Positions 45,004 to 56,606 of a stretch of 64,000 nt of DNA are shown one piece after another. The notes below the pieces were generated by a model. The model saw only the letters and a list, made by a program, of their open reading frames with translations, was not told the origin of the DNA and made no database searches. Each line of letters begins with the position of its first letter. Position 1 is the first letter of the stretch. Position numbers and translations under genes: made by a program. This stretch comes from Vreelandella neptunia (GTDB lineage Bacteria; Pseudomonadota; Gammaproteobacteria; Pseudomonadales; Halomonadaceae), in contig NZ_JAKVTW010000018.1 of assembly GCF_022489065.1 (NCBI RefSeq), positions 34,759 through 98,758 on the forward strand, read 5' to 3'.

Positions 45004-46339
45004 TTCCGTCTCCATCAAGCGACGCGGCGCCTGTTGGCAGTGGCCGAGCTAGTAGTGCCGCTACAGTAAAGAACGACCCGGTAGCCAAGACACGATCATT
45101 GGGCGTTAACACATTAGCGAACCAATCGACGCCAGCTTGCGGCGAATCTGCGCAAAAGTGTACCCGCCCTCCCTGAGCAATAATACGTTGCGACAACTCA
45201 CTTGCCAGGCAACCTCGTTCACCTGTCAGCGTCACGCACACCCAATCGCTTATGCGGGCAGATAATGCCTGTATGACACCGTCAATATCCTTATCATTCA
45301 ACATGCCGATAAGGCCCCACTGCCTGCCGCCTGCTGGTGGCGCGGGCAAATGACGCGCCACATACTCGGCAGCATGGGGATTATGCCCTACATCAAGGCA
45401 CCACGGACCTACCCATTGCAGGCGGCCTGCTAGTTCAACCGCTGCAAGTCCCGTTTGCACACCAGCTTGAGTCAAATCGACCTCAGCCAGCAACAGCGCC
45501 TGTAAGGCCGTGGCAGCGTTATCAATCGGCAGACCAGGATAAGGAAGCTCATCGATGGCAACATATTGACCACGTGAATCCTGACCCTGCCAACGCCATA
45601 GAGAGCGCTCGTTACCGTTATCCATCACTTGATGAACAAATTGCTGACCCAAACCAAACGTAGGCGCAGCCAACGCTTGGGCGCACTCGACAACGCTTGC
45701 GGGTAACGTTTGACTGCCTAATACGGCCGGCCGATGAGCACGAAAAATACCGGCTTTTTCGCGCCCAATCTGAGCTAAATCCGTGCCCAGAAAACTGGCG
45801 TGATCCTGGGCGATGGTCGTCACGATGGCGACATCCGCATCAATGATGTTGACCGCATCAAGCCGTCCGCCAAGCCCTACTTCGAGTACCACCAAATCTA
45901 GCTTCGCGTTGGCTAAGCACCAAAGCCCACATAACGTGCCCGCTTCGAAATAGGTCAGGCTAATTTCACTATCCTGCAATCGCGCACGTTCAACCTGCTC
46001 AAACCCTTGTACAAGCAGTTGATCGTCCGCTTCCTGACCATCGATTCTGACGCGTTCGTTATAGCGCAATAAATGCGGCGAGGTATAAGTACCCACTCGC
46101 AGGTTATGAGCACGGGCAACGCTATCTACCATGGCAAGGGTAGACCCTTTGCCATTAGTACCTGCAACCGTAATAACGCGAGGGGCAATTGAGCTTGAAA
46201 GCAACCCCATACGCTTTGCCACTTCGGAAACCCGCTCCAGCCCCATATCAATACCAACCGGGTGCAGGGTTTCCAAATACTGCAGCCACTGCTGTAAGGA
46301 GCGTGGCTGCAAAGAGTGTGGTGCTAGAGAGTCAGGCAT
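44990..46339 (-). CDS. folC: Folylpolyglutamate/dihydrofolate synthase
   Basis: FolC makes dihydrofolate and adds glutamates to folates. The 449-residue Mur-ligase-like protein has the P-loop [14 protein letters not shown] near residue 60, [17 protein letters not shown], and the catalytic region [14 protein letters not shown] chose the ATG at 46339, which overlaps the accD stop by eight bases and places [13 protein letters not shown] where E. coli FolC has LASWLSYLENLHS. Open frame extends to 46402 inside accD. Its ribosome site is weak, so coupling is likely. Confidence 0.95.
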   Translation of the reverse strand: MPDSLAPHSLQPRSLQQWLQYLETLHPVGIDMGLERVSEVAKRMGLLSSSIAPRVITVAGTNGKGSTLAMVDSVARAHNLRVGTYTSPHLLRYNERVRIDGQEADDQLLVQGFEQVERARLQDSEISLTYFEAGTLCGLWCLANAKLDLVVLEVGLGGRLDAVNIIDADVAIVTTIAQDHASFLGTDLAQIGREKAGIFRAHRPAVLGSQTLPASVVECAQALAAPTFGLGQQFVHQVMDNGNERSLWRWQGQDSRGQYVAIDELPYPGLPIDNAATALQALLLAEVDLTQAGVQTGLAAVELAGRLQWVGPWCLDVGHNPHAAEYVARHLPAPPAGGRQWGLIGMLNDKDIDGVIQALSARISDWVCVTLTGERGCLASELSQRIIAQGGRVHFCADSPQAGVDWFANVLTPNDRVLATGSFFTVAALLARPLPTGAASLDGDGNEIR

Positions 46340-47351
46340 TGCGTGAATGATCATCACTCTTAGCGGAGGTAGCGTCTTTCTTCGCCGCATCGACCTTTTC
46401 AAAGGTCACATTAGCAGTGTCCGCTAACGTCGCTTCTTCAACGATGGGTTCAGAAACATCCAGATCGTCAGTGGCCAACGAACTAACGGGGGTCGCATCG
46501 CGATGCGTTAACTTACGCAGTACGTTGCCCACGCGGGCACGCATTTCATGACGATGAACGATCATATCGACAGTGCCATGTTCAAGCAGAAACTCACTGC
46601 GCTGGAAACCTTCTGGTAAGGTTTCACGCACTGTTTGTTCGATTACCCGTGGGCCTGCGAAGCCAATCAACGCATTGGGTTCGGCGATATTCAAATCACC
46701 TAGCATCGCCAACGAGGCAGATACACCGCCGAATACAGGATCCGTTAGCACCGAAATATATGGCACTCCCGCTTGCTTGAGCTTTTCAAGCGCGGCTGAT
46801 GTTTTGGCCATCTGCATCAACGAGAAGAGTGCTTCCTGCATCCGTGCACCACCGGAGGCGGCAAAGCACACCAGCGGGATATTCTCTTCCAACGCCAGGG
46901 TCGCAGCACGTACAAATTTCTCGCCGACCACCGCGCCCATTGAGCCGCCCATGAAAGTGAATTCAAAGGCAACGGCAATTACCGGCAAACCGTCCAACTC
47001 GCCGCGCATAGCGACCAGCGCATCCTTCTCGCCGGTATCTTTTTGCGCCGCCGTCAGGCGATCCTTGTATTTCTTAGAGTCGCGGAATTTCAATCGATCA
47101 TTAGGTTCGATTTCCGCCGCAATCTCTTCGCGTCCTGCTTTATCCAAGAACCAGTCCAAGCGTTTGCGTGCCGTCAAGCGCAGATGATGATCGCACTTGG
47201 GGCATACGCTGTTATGTTTCTCTAACTCAGGGAGATAGAGAACCGCTTCGCACTTGGGACATTTACGCCAGAGGCCGTCGGGCACGCTAGCGCGACGGTC
47301 TTTACGCTGGATACGACCCATGGAGGGTACGATCTTGTCTAACCAGCTCAT
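46332..47351 (-). CDS. accD: Acetyl-CoA carboxylase carboxyltransferase subunit beta
   Basis: AccD and AccA transfer the carboxyl group from biotin to acetyl-CoA. The 339-residue protein begins [10 protein letters not shown] with a four-Cys zinc ribbon (Cys31, 34, 50, 53). The crotonase-like core contains [34 protein letters not shown] and [14 protein letters not shown]. The C-terminal 50 residues are acidic and variable. The ATG at 47351 has GGAAG about 11 bases upstream. Confidence 0.97.
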   Translation of the reverse strand: MSWLDKIVPSMGRIQRKDRRASVPDGLWRKCPKCEAVLYLPELEKHNSVCPKCDHHLRLTARKRLDWFLDKAGREEIAAEIEPNDRLKFRDSKKYKDRLTAAQKDTGEKDALVAMRGELDGLPVIAVAFEFTFMGGSMGAVVGEKFVRAATLALEENIPLVCFAASGGARMQEALFSLMQMAKTSAALEKLKQAGVPYISVLTDPVFGGVSASLAMLGDLNIAEPNALIGFAGPRVIEQTVRETLPEGFQRSEFLLEHGTVDMIVHRHEMRARVGNVLRKLTHRDATPVSSLATDDLDVSEPIVEEATLADTANVTFEKVDAAKKDATSAKSDDHSRNA

Positions 47352-47445
47352 ATCAAAAAGGCTTCCGTTATACGTCAACGCCTGGCAAAACCAGGCTTGA
47401 TGAGTGTCGTTTATCTATTCAGTATAGGTGACAAAGCGTCTAGCT

Positions 47446-48249
47446 TTAGGCATCCATCGCCGTACGCATTTCTGCTAATACACTTTTCAACTGGCCCGCA
47501 ATGGTTTCCGGCGCGTCCTGGCTTTCGGCGATCCGGTTAACCAAGGCACTGCCTACAATCACACCATCGGCGACTTTAGCCACCTCAGCGGCGGTCGCAC
47601 CGTCGCGGATACCGAAACCGACACAAAGCGGCAAATCGGTCATACCACGCAGCGGTGCCAAGTGTTCGGCAACATCGTCTGCGTTTAAAGTGGCAGCTCC
47701 TGTCACGCCTTTCAGCGAAACATAGTATAGGTAGCCTTCACCATGGGCGCATATTGTAGCGGCTCGCTCGTTAGAAGTGGTAGGCGCAACAAGAAAAATC
47801 GCCGCCAAATCACGAGATTTCAGCAGCGGCCCGATTTCATCGGCCTCTTCCGGGGGCATATCGACAATCAGAACACCGTCGACACCCGCGCTGGCAGCCT
47901 GATCGGCAAAGTTCTCGTAGCCGATACGCTCAATAGGATTTAAGTATCCCATGAGCACTATGGGTGTTGTGGTATCGGTTTGACGAAACTCTTTGACCAT
48001 CTGCATAAGATCAATCAGCCGTGTGCCCTGCTTTAATGCACGCTCACAGGCTTTTTGAATCACCGGGCCATCGGCCATTGGATCGGAAAACGGCACGCCA
48101 AGTTCAATCACATCAGCGCCCGCTTCCACCAGGGCATGCATAAAGCCCACGGTATACTGCGGCGCTGGATCCCCTGCGGTGATGTAAGGGATCAGGGCCT
48201 TGCGACCCTGCTGTTTAAGTTCACTGAAACGCTGATCAATACGGTTCAT
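47446..48249 (-). CDS. trpA: Tryptophan synthase alpha chain
   Basis: TrpA cleaves indole-3-glycerol phosphate and channels indole to TrpB. The 267-residue barrel has catalytic Glu49 and Asp60 in [14 protein letters not shown], the same numbers as in E. coli, and phosphate-binding [10 protein letters not shown] near residue 210. It lies 23 bases after trpB. The trpF-trpB-trpA-accD order differs from Pseudomonas, where trpBA is elsewhere. Confidence 0.97.
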   Translation of the reverse strand: MNRIDQRFSELKQQGRKALIPYITAGDPAPQYTVGFMHALVEAGADVIELGVPFSDPMADGPVIQKACERALKQGTRLIDLMQMVKEFRQTDTTTPIVLMGYLNPIERIGYENFADQAASAGVDGVLIVDMPPEEADEIGPLLKSRDLAAIFLVAPTTSNERAATICAHGEGYLYYVSLKGVTGAATLNADDVAEHLAPLRGMTDLPLCVGFGIRDGATAAEVAKVADGVIVGSALVNRIAESQDAPETIAGQLKSVLAEMRTAMDA

Positions 48250-48272
48250 GCTTGCCCTTAAAAAAGCTGCCC

Positions 48273-49514
48273 TTAAAATTCGATGCCATCAATCTTAGCA
48301 ACTGTCATGATGTCTTTGTCGCCACGCCCGGAGAGGTTGACCACAATATGCTGGTCAGGGCGCATGGTAGGCGCCAACACCTTGGCATGGGCCAGCGCAT
48401 GGGCCGACTCAAGGGCTGGCATAATTCCTTCCATACGCGTCAACTCTCGAAACGCTTCGAGCACTTCTTTATCGTTAGCCGCTACATAAGAGACCCGGCC
48501 CACGTCTTTCCACAGCGCGTGCTCGGGGCCTACGCCAGGATAATCCAGACCAGCTGAAATGGAGTGCGTATCGGATACCTGACCAGCCTCATCCGACATC
48601 AAGTAGGTGCGGTTGCCATGCAGGACGCCGCGCGGCGCGTTAGAAGCCAACGGTGCAGCGTGGCGGCCCGTTTCAACGCCATCGCCACCGGCCTCAACGC
48701 CATACATGGCTACGTCGTCATCTTCCACAAACGGGTAGAACAGACCCAAGGCGTTAGAGCCGCCGCCAACGCAGGCAATCAATGCATCGGGTAGACGTCC
48801 GATCTGTTCCAGCGACTGACGGCGCGCTTCACGCCCCACTACCGCATTGAAATCGCGCACCAACAGCGGATAAGGGTGCGGGCCTGCCACGGTACCGATG
48901 ATATAGAAAGTGTTATCAACGTTGGTGACCCAGTCGCGCAACGCTTCATTCATGGCGTCTTTGAGGGTGCGAGTACCAGACTCTACCGGAATCACTCGAG
49001 CGCCCAATAAGCGCATACGATAGACGTTCAGCTTTTGCCGCTGAACATCTTCAGCCCCCATATAAACGTCGCACTCAAGCCCTAGACGCGCGGCCACGGT
49101 TGCTGAGGCAACACCATGTTGACCGGCCCCGGTTTCAGCAATAATACGTGGCTTGCCGGTTTTTTTGGCCAACAGTGCCTGGCCAATCGTGTTGTTAACC
49201 TTGTGAGCGCCGGTATGATTTAGATCTTCCCGCTTAAGCCAAATCTGCGCGCCTCCAAGACTCGCCGACCAGCGTTTTGCGTGATAAAGCGGTGACGGAC
49301 GCCCCACGTAATGGGCAAGATCGTAATCGAACTCGGCCTGGAAGTCAGGATCATCACGCAGGCTTAAGTACGTTTTCTCCAACTCTTCTAATGCAAAACT
49401 GAGGGTTTCTGACACAAACCGACCGCCGTAAGGGCCAAAATGACCACGGGCATCCGGCATTCGGGTCAGGTCACTGAACTTGGTTTTTGGTGCAGGCGTC
49501 GCAGAAACAGTCAC
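48273..49514 (-). CDS. trpB: Tryptophan synthase beta chain
   Basis: TrpB condenses indole and serine to tryptophan. The 413-residue protein has the PLP Lys105 in [15 protein letters not shown], the substrate region [11 protein letters not shown], and the phosphate-binding [13 protein letters not shown]. The start is GTG at 49514 with GAGG seven bases upstream. A 137-base gap separates it from trpF, enough for a promoter, though none is obvious. Confidence 0.97.
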   Translation of the reverse strand: MTVSATPAPKTKFSDLTRMPDARGHFGPYGGRFVSETLSFALEELEKTYLSLRDDPDFQAEFDYDLAHYVGRPSPLYHAKRWSASLGGAQIWLKREDLNHTGAHKVNNTIGQALLAKKTGKPRIIAETGAGQHGVASATVAARLGLECDVYMGAEDVQRQKLNVYRMRLLGARVIPVESGTRTLKDAMNEALRDWVTNVDNTFYIIGTVAGPHPYPLLVRDFNAVVGREARRQSLEQIGRLPDALIACVGGGSNALGLFYPFVEDDDVAMYGVEAGGDGVETGRHAAPLASNAPRGVLHGNRTYLMSDEAGQVSDTHSISAGLDYPGVGPEHALWKDVGRVSYVAANDKEVLEAFRELTRMEGIMPALESAHALAHAKVLAPTMRPDQHIVVNLSGRGDKDIMTVAKIDGIEF

Positions 49515-49651
49515 AGGGATACCTCACAAGATCGCCAGAACAGGCAAACAATAAATGAATCGACGTAAACACGTAGCTCTATAAAATTACCCACAAGCAA
49601 TACGTATAAATTACACACAAACTAGCCACACATAAACGTATGTAGCGAATC

Positions 49652-50290
49652 CTAACGGGCGTCGGCTAAGACCACATGACGCACGAAAGACACCATTTTA
49701 TCGGCATCTTTACAGCCGGGTGAGGCTTCAATACCGCCAGATACATCCACTGCATAAGGCGCTACCTGACGCACAGCATCAGCAATGTTACCAGCACTCA
49801 ACCCACCGGCGAGGATAACAGGTTTTGCAAGATTTGCGGGGATTCTCGACCAATCAAAGGTCTCCCCTGTGCCCCCAGGCGTTCCCGGGCGATAGGCATC
49901 TAACAGCAGCGCCTGTGCTTGATGATAGCGCTGCGCTTCATGGAGTAAATCTATCTCGTCGCGCATGCGGAGTGCTTTCATCCAGGGACGAGCAAAGCGC
50001 TGGCACTCCTCGGGCGTTTCATTACCGTGAAACTGAAGCATGTCGAGATAGGGTAAACACTGCTCTACAAGCTCAGCAGGCTGATCAACAAAGAGGCCTA
50101 CGCGGGTTACAAACGCAGGCACGCGAGCAGCAAGAGCTGCCAATTGCTCAACACTCACGCTGCGCGCGCTTTTTGGCCACATGACGAAGCCCAAAGCGTC
50201 TACGCCCAGCGCTACGGCCCGGTCAATATCCTCACTGCGGGTAAAGCCGCAAAACTTAATTCGGGTGCGGGCTAGCGGAGTGATACTCAT
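49652..50290 (-). CDS. trpF: Phosphoribosylanthranilate isomerase
   Basis: TrpF isomerises PRA to CdRP in tryptophan synthesis. The 212-residue TIM barrel has the catalytic Cys14 (IKFCGFTRSEDI), LQFHGNETPEECQRF, the catalytic Asp in LLLDAYRPGTPGGTG near residue 130, and AVDVSGGIE. The ATG overlaps the truA stop (ATGA) and has GGAGG seven bases upstream. Confidence 0.96.
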   Translation of the reverse strand: MSITPLARTRIKFCGFTRSEDIDRAVALGVDALGFVMWPKSARSVSVEQLAALAARVPAFVTRVGLFVDQPAELVEQCLPYLDMLQFHGNETPEECQRFARPWMKALRMRDEIDLLHEAQRYHQAQALLLDAYRPGTPGGTGETFDWSRIPANLAKPVILAGGLSAGNIADAVRQVAPYAVDVSGGIEASPGCKDADKMVSFVRHVVLADAR

Positions 50291-51225
50291 AGTGACGCCT
50301 CCTGTTCAGGGCCAACCGACCTGTTACTGAGTGTGCGGTTGCGACGATAGGCAACCCGCGGCGTATCAGGAAGCTCACGCTCTCCCGTCCATTCACCGGT
50401 AAATGAGAGCAGATGAGGCCCCAGCGGCTCTTTAGGCAGATCAAAGCGCTCATCGTAAACCGAATCGACAAAATGCAGCCCGCAGGCAGGAGCAGTGACA
50501 TCACCTTTGCGGCGGTTTTGCAGCGCCAGCAACTCGCCGATATAGGCTTCGCTTTGCGTACCGCGACCCACGCTCACCAGCGCACCGGCAATATTCCGGA
50601 TCATATGGTGTAAGAACGCATTGCCTTGGATATCGATCATCACCAGCTGGCCGTAGCGCTTTACGTCAACAAAGTGCATATGTCGCCAGGGTGTTTTGGA
50701 CTGACAACCCGCGGCGCGGAAGCTGGAAAAATCGTGCTCCCCTACCAGGGCCTGGGCGGCCCTGTGCATGGCATCAGCGTCTAACGGATCACGGCACCAG
50801 GTCACATTGGCGCGCTCCAGTACGGGGCGGCTAATCTGGTTCAGCAGCACGTAGCGGTAGCGGCGCCCCAGGGCGCACAGGCGCGAATGAAAGTCGTCGC
50901 CCACGGGCTTCACCCAGCGCACGGCTATGTCGCGAGGTAACTGGGTGTTGGCACCAAAAATCCAGGCTTTCTCAGAACGCCCCGCGGTGGGGTCAAAATG
51001 CACGATTTGGCGCGTTGCATGCACTCCCGAATCGGTGCGACCGCTGGCATGCACCTGAATAGGCTCATTGGCCACCTTTGACAATGCAGCCTCTAACGAA
51101 GCCTGGACAGAGGCGGCGTGCTTTAGGCGCTGAAAGCCGCAGTAATGGGTACCGTCGTACTCAATACCCATTGCCAAACGGCCAGTAAGCGGAATTTTCT
51201 CATCGAAGTGATAGAACAGCGTCAT
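50287..51225 (-). CDS. truA: tRNA pseudouridine(38-40) synthase
   Basis: TruA makes pseudouridine at positions 38-40 of tRNA anticodon arms. The 312-residue protein has GIEYDGTHYCGFQ, the catalytic Asp65 in ASGRTDSGVHA, RYRYVLLN and the core VDIQGNAFLHHMIRNIAG. The C-terminus is about 30 residues longer than in E. coli. The ATG at 51225 lies ten bases after the fimV stop with a poor ribosome site, so translation may be coupled. The fimV-truA-trpF order is as in Pseudomonas. Confidence 0.95.
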   Translation of the reverse strand: MTLFYHFDEKIPLTGRLAMGIEYDGTHYCGFQRLKHAASVQASLEAALSKVANEPIQVHASGRTDSGVHATRQIVHFDPTAGRSEKAWIFGANTQLPRDIAVRWVKPVGDDFHSRLCALGRRYRYVLLNQISRPVLERANVTWCRDPLDADAMHRAAQALVGEHDFSSFRAAGCQSKTPWRHMHFVDVKRYGQLVMIDIQGNAFLHHMIRNIAGALVSVGRGTQSEAYIGELLALQNRRKGDVTAPACGLHFVDSVYDERFDLPKEPLGPHLLSFTGEWTGERELPDTPRVAYRRNRTLSNRSVGPEQEASL

Positions 51226-51234
51226 CAAGCCACA

Positions 51235-53340
51235 TCATTTTGAAGATTTTGAAGGTTCGCTATTATCCAGGCCACGCGGCTTGAATGCTACCTCTTCAAT
51301 TTCCCACTCCTCTTCAATTGGCCGGCGCGGTTGTTTCGCAGACGTTAGGGGCGCCGCATAAGGCTGTCTGTCGAACTCTACCGAAGGCTGCATGGGAGTT
51401 TCAGCGTGCGGGCTATCTTGGCTGGTAAAGGTACTGTTTAAAATCGGCGGGTGATAATCGATAAAGCGATGCCCGTCGTCCCCTGAGGCTTTGGACTCAC
51501 TTTCAGAAGCGTGGGGCGTTGGCTCATCAATAGACGGGGGATCCTCTTGCAAAGGGGCGCCAAAAGCAGCCAGCATTTGGCTCATGGGAGCAGAACTAGG
51601 CGGTGGTGCTAACGAAACGTTTGTATAGCCGCCATTGGGAACCGCCTGCAGCCCCATACGCCGCTGCCTGCCCTGCTCCGCCAGACCGGCAGCCTGACTT
51701 TTTTCATAACTGTGCGTGCTCGTTTGCTCAGGTAGTTGTTCTTGATGATCGACCAACCACTCATCCGTGTTTAGCGGCGGCGCTGTGCTTGTCTCAGCCG
51801 TGTCTGCCTCAGCTGTATCCGTCTCAGGCTCGGCCGCCATCTCGTTTTGAACCGATACGGGCTGGCGGCTCTCCCCAAGCGGCTCATCAGCGCTATCACT
51901 ATTCGCATGGATAGGGTAGGTGACGGGAACCGCGTCGGGCATAGCTTTTGTTTCGGGCGCGGCACTGGGCGACACTGTTGGCTTAACCACTGGATGCGCC
52001 AACGGAACGTCATCCCACGTCTCTTCACGCCGCTTACGTAGCCACACCAGCAGGGCTAAAAGCAGGGCAATGGCAGCCAGGGCCAGCGGCCACTGATAGC
52101 GCTCAAACAAGGCCACCATACCCGGTCTATCCGTCTCATCCATACTCGCAACGAGTGGCTCCGGTGGCGCCTGTTGAGCAGACAAGGCATCGCTAAGCGC
52201 CTGAGTCAATGAGGCAACTTCGCCACGCAACTCTTTAAGCTCAGCGCGCATTAACTCTCGCTCATCAAGCACCTGCTGAAGCATCGTTTGGCTTAGGCGC
52301 AGTTGCTCGGTCAGCTCTGTACGTGTCAACGCTTCCGGCCCTTCGGCTTCTTCAAGCGCTGCGGGGTCACTCATTACGACGCTCTCTTCAGGCAAGCCGA
52401 CTTCTGGTTCATCCGCTTCCGAGCCGCCAGCGGCGAGCGCATTAGTTGGCTCATTCGCACCATTAGCGACCAAGGCTTGGCTGGCAGTCACTGCAACAGC
52501 GTCGACATCGACACTAGGAAGCGACACAGCCTGCAAAGAGCCATTGCGGCGTGAGCGCCAGGCTTCATTCATCGCTGTAATAGCAGTGTCGGCATTGAGA
52601 TGAGAGCGCGCCAGAATGCGCTCTGTATCGGGTATGCGCAGCGTTTGGCTTGCGCGCATATCATTTATATTGCCCGATGGAAAGGCCTCAGGATTAGCCT
52701 CAAGCAGCGCTACCATCATCTGCTGAACGCTAGCCTCTGGGGGTTTAACGCGCTCGGCAACACCCCATAACGTATCACCACTGCCAATATACGCGCTGTT
52801 GTTACCCGCGCCCCTATTGGCAGTACTATTCTCGCTTACAGGCGGCTGCGTCGAGCTCGCCGTTTGGGCTTGAACCGTGCTTGGCTGAGACTGGGTAGCT
52901 TGGTTTTGAAACCGACTTTGAGACTGATTCTGAGACTGCTGTTGCGCATAATCTCTGGGATCAAACAGCAATGTGAGGTCGCGAAACTGCTGCCCGCCTG
53001 GAAACTCAACCGTTAACAGCAAATCAAGCCAGGGCTCCTGCATCGTTTGCTCAGAACTTAAGCGCACCTGACGCCGCCCTTGGTGTTCCACGACCTGAGC
53101 GCGAACACTGGCTGCTAATGGCGTCCACTCAAGACCTGCCGCAGCGAAATCAGCCGGTTCGGCAACATCAATACGAATAGTATCTAGCGCGTATTCACTA
53201 CTTTCCAGTAGTGGGATCGAGGCATCTAAAGGCGCATTCAGATACGAGCTGACACTCGCCTGCCCTAGCCCAACGGCTAGCGCAAAAGGACTCACTGCAC
53301 TCAATGAGAGCCATGTAATCCATGTCAGTGTTTTTTTCAT
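51235..53340 (-). CDS. fimV: FimV-like LysM membrane protein, short form
   Basis: FimV is a peptidoglycan-binding inner-membrane hub for type IV pili, polarity and cAMP signalling in Pseudomonas. The 701-residue protein has a signal peptide (first 22 residues), the FimV N-terminal domain (SSYLNAPLDASIPLLE), and a Gln/Ser-rich linker. A LysM domain lies near 185-240 (YIGSGDTLWGVAERV), then a coiled coil near 340-390 and one membrane helix near 412-430 (WPLALAAIALLLALLVWL). An acidic, Pro-rich cytoplasmic tail follows. I do not see the conserved C-terminal TPR-like FimV domain of the longer homologues. Synteny (asd-fimV-truA) supports the name. Confidence 0.85.
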   Translation of the reverse strand: MKKTLTWITWLSLSAVSPFALAVGLGQASVSSYLNAPLDASIPLLESSEYALDTIRIDVAEPADFAAAGLEWTPLAASVRAQVVEHQGRRQVRLSSEQTMQEPWLDLLLTVEFPGGQQFRDLTLLFDPRDYAQQQSQNQSQSRFQNQATQSQPSTVQAQTASSTQPPVSENSTANRGAGNNSAYIGSGDTLWGVAERVKPPEASVQQMMVALLEANPEAFPSGNINDMRASQTLRIPDTERILARSHLNADTAITAMNEAWRSRRNGSLQAVSLPSVDVDAVAVTASQALVANGANEPTNALAAGGSEADEPEVGLPEESVVMSDPAALEEAEGPEALTRTELTEQLRLSQTMLQQVLDERELMRAELKELRGEVASLTQALSDALSAQQAPPEPLVASMDETDRPGMVALFERYQWPLALAAIALLLALLVWLRKRREETWDDVPLAHPVVKPTVSPSAAPETKAMPDAVPVTYPIHANSDSADEPLGESRQPVSVQNEMAAEPETDTAEADTAETSTAPPLNTDEWLVDHQEQLPEQTSTHSYEKSQAAGLAEQGRQRRMGLQAVPNGGYTNVSLAPPPSSAPMSQMLAAFGAPLQEDPPSIDEPTPHASESESKASGDDGHRFIDYHPPILNSTFTSQDSPHAETPMQPSVEFDRQPYAAPLTSAKQPRRPIEEEWEIEEVAFKPRGLDNSEPSKSSK

Positions 53341-53463
53341 GAATGTTCCCTGATCGCTTACTTACTTTTTTACCATGGATGCAAGCTTATTGTATTACGT
53401 CTTTTTTATCTTAACTTAACGAAATAACGCCGTTTTTCACACTACCGTGGTAGATAGACGCAT

Positions 53464-53493
53464 AAAAAAAAGGGAAGCTGCGAACAGCTTCCC
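53464..53493 (-). terminator. Terminator after asd
   Basis: GGGAAGCTG-CGAA-CAGCTTCCC (53472-53493) is followed on the minus strand by eight T (53464-53471). It separates asd from fimV. Confidence 0.92.
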
Positions 53494-53522
53494 GTTTTCG
53501 ACTGACCTGCAGCAATGAACGA

Positions 53523-54635
53523 TTACTGTTCGCGCAGGATTTTTAGCATACGCTTAAGCGGCTCTGCAGCGCCCCAGAGTAGCTGGTCACCTACGCTGAA
53601 GGCTGACAGGTATTCACCGCCCATTTGCAGCTTGCGCAAGCGGCCAACGGGAACTTGCAGCGTGCCTGTGGCAGCCGCAGGCGTTAAACCAGCAATGGTG
53701 GCATCTTTATCATTAGGAATGAGCTTGACCCACTCGTTGTGCTTGGCGATGCGGTCTTCGATTTCATCCAGCGGCACATCATGCTTCAGCTTGATCGTGA
53801 ACGCCTGGCTATGCGAACGCATCGCGCCGATACGAACACACAGGCCATCGATGGGGATCGGGTTGTTGCCGAGGCCAAGAATCTTATTGGTCTCAACGCT
53901 GCCCTTCCACTCTTCGCGGCTTTGGCCGTTGTCTAACTTGGTATCGATCCACGGCAGCAGGCTACCCGCCAGAGGCGCGGCAAAGTTATCGGTCGGGAAG
54001 CTCCCACTGCGCATTGCAGCCGTTACTTTACGATCAATATCCAGAATCGCACTGGACGTGTCCTTCAGCTCTTCGCCAACGCTGTCGTGCAGTTGACCCA
54101 TTTGGTTGAGCAACTCCCGCATGTGCTTAGCGCCCGAGCCTGAAGCCGCCTGGTAGGTCATGGAGGTCATCCACTCGACCATATCGGCTTCAAACAGACC
54201 GCCTAAGCCCATAAGCATTAGGCTCACGGTGCAGTTGCCGCCCACAAAGGTTTTAGCACCCTTGGCTAGCTGGTCGTCGATGACCTTGCGGTTGACCGGG
54301 TCTAGCACGATAGTCGCTTCATCTTCCATACGCAGGGTACTGGCGGCGTCGATCCAGTAGCCTTTCCAGCCTGCGTTACGCAGATCTTTATAGACCGGCT
54401 TGGTGTAGTCACCACCCTGGCAGGTCACGATGACATCTAGCGCTTTGAGCGCTTCAATATCAAAGGCATCTTTAAGCGGAGGCACATCCACACCGATATC
54501 GGGGCCGGGCTGACCAACCTGGGAGGTGGTGAAGAAAACCGGCTCGATGCCCTTAAAATCACCATCTTCCAGCATGCGCTGCATTAATACAGAGCCCACC
54601 ATGCCGCGCCATCCCACGAAACCGACTTTCAACAT
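53523..54635 (-). CDS. asd: Aspartate-semialdehyde dehydrogenase
   Basis: Asd reduces aspartyl phosphate for Lys, Met, Thr and diaminopimelate synthesis. The 370-residue protein has the NADP-binding start [18 protein letters not shown], the catalytic Cys135 in [10 protein letters not shown], and the catalytic His region ([12 protein letters not shown]). The ATG has GGAGG six bases upstream. It follows leuB and a palindromic element and ends in a strong terminator. Confidence 0.97.
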   Translation of the reverse strand: MLKVGFVGWRGMVGSVLMQRMLEDGDFKGIEPVFFTTSQVGQPGPDIGVDVPPLKDAFDIEALKALDVIVTCQGGDYTKPVYKDLRNAGWKGYWIDAASTLRMEDEATIVLDPVNRKVIDDQLAKGAKTFVGGNCTVSLMLMGLGGLFEADMVEWMTSMTYQAASGSGAKHMRELLNQMGQLHDSVGEELKDTSSAILDIDRKVTAAMRSGSFPTDNFAAPLAGSLLPWIDTKLDNGQSREEWKGSVETNKILGLGNNPIPIDGLCVRIGAMRSHSQAFTIKLKHDVPLDEIEDRIAKHNEWVKLIPNDKDATIAGLTPAAATGTLQVPVGRLRKLQMGGEYLSAFSVGDQLLWGAAEPLKRMLKILREQ

Positions 54636-54710
54636 ATGAAGTCCTCCTGCAAAGAATGAGTCTTTATATTATACACACTTCTTTACGCTGATTTTGAAGT
54701 CAGTAGATAG

Positions 54711-54828
54711 GTTAAGGGCTATCCCTGCGACAAGCCTTGGAGGGGGCGCTGTAAACCCATCCCTGGGCGCTACATTTGCCATCCATGGCAAATGACCCCC
54801 TCTACGGCTTGTCCCAGGCGCCCTTAAC
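54711..54828. repeat. 118-bp imperfect palindromic element between asd and leuB
   Basis: The ends GTTAAGGGC and GCCCTTAAC are inverted. Inside them, GACAAGCC and GGCTTGTC pair, then GAGGGGG and CCCCCTC, and the centre holds a perfect ATTTGCCAT-CC-ATGGCAAAT. The whole can fold as one long hairpin with a side arm. It resembles a mobile palindromic (REP/MITE-like) unit rather than a terminator, since no T-run follows. Confidence 0.75.
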
Positions 54829-54840
54829 GCAGTCGCTAAT

Positions 54841-55920
<1,080 letters not shown>

Positions 55921-55955
55921 GCAAAATCCTTAGCATTTAATTATTAGAGACTGGC

Positions 55956-56603
55956 TTAGGCGGATTGACGGAAAAGCCAAGGGCGCGCGGCTTTATGTTT
56001 TTGCTCAAACGCACGAATGGCATCTTCATCTTTTAGCGTCAAGCCAATATCGTCCAACCCTTCCAGCAGGCAGTGCTTGCGGAAATCATCGACTTCAAAC
56101 TCAAGAATTTCGCCGCTGGGGGTGATGACACGCTTATGCTCTAAATCCACATCCAACTGGTAACCGTCGTTGGCGGCAACCTCAGCAAACAAACGATCTA
56201 CCACATCCTCTGGGAAGGTGATCAACAAAATGCCGTTCTTGAACGAGTTATTGTAGAAGATATCGGCAAAACTGGGTGCAATCACTACCTTGAAACCGAA
56301 ATCTTCCAGTGCCCAAGGCGCGTGCTCGCGGGAGCTACCGCAACCAAAATTGCGGCGGGCTAAGAGTACCTCAGCACCTTTAAAACGCGGCTGGTTCAAA
56401 ACGAAATCCGGATTCAGCGGGCGTTGTGAGCAATCCTGTCCCGGCTGACCTTCATCCAGGTAGCGCAATTCATCAAACAGGTTAACGCCGAAACCAGTAC
56501 GCTTAATCGATTTCAAGAACTGCTTCGGGATAATCAAATCGGTATCGACGTTGGCGCGATCAAGAGGCGCTACCACGCCTTCAAAACGTTCAAATTTTTT
56601 CAT
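55956..56603 (-). CDS. leuD: 3-isopropylmalate dehydratase small subunit
   Basis: LeuD is the swivelling aconitase-type subunit that completes the LeuC active site. The 215-residue protein begins [20 protein letters not shown] with [13 protein letters not shown]. The [14 protein letters not shown] loop near residue 75 is diagnostic. It follows leuC by three bases. Confidence 0.97.
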   Translation of the reverse strand: MKKFERFEGVVAPLDRANVDTDLIIPKQFLKSIKRTGFGVNLFDELRYLDEGQPGQDCSQRPLNPDFVLNQPRFKGAEVLLARRNFGCGSSREHAPWALEDFGFKVVIAPSFADIFYNNSFKNGILLITFPEDVVDRLFAEVAANDGYQLDVDLEHKRVITPSGEILEFEVDDFRKHCLLEGLDDIGLTLKDEDAIRAFEQKHKAARPWLFRQSA

Positions 56604-56606
56604 GGC

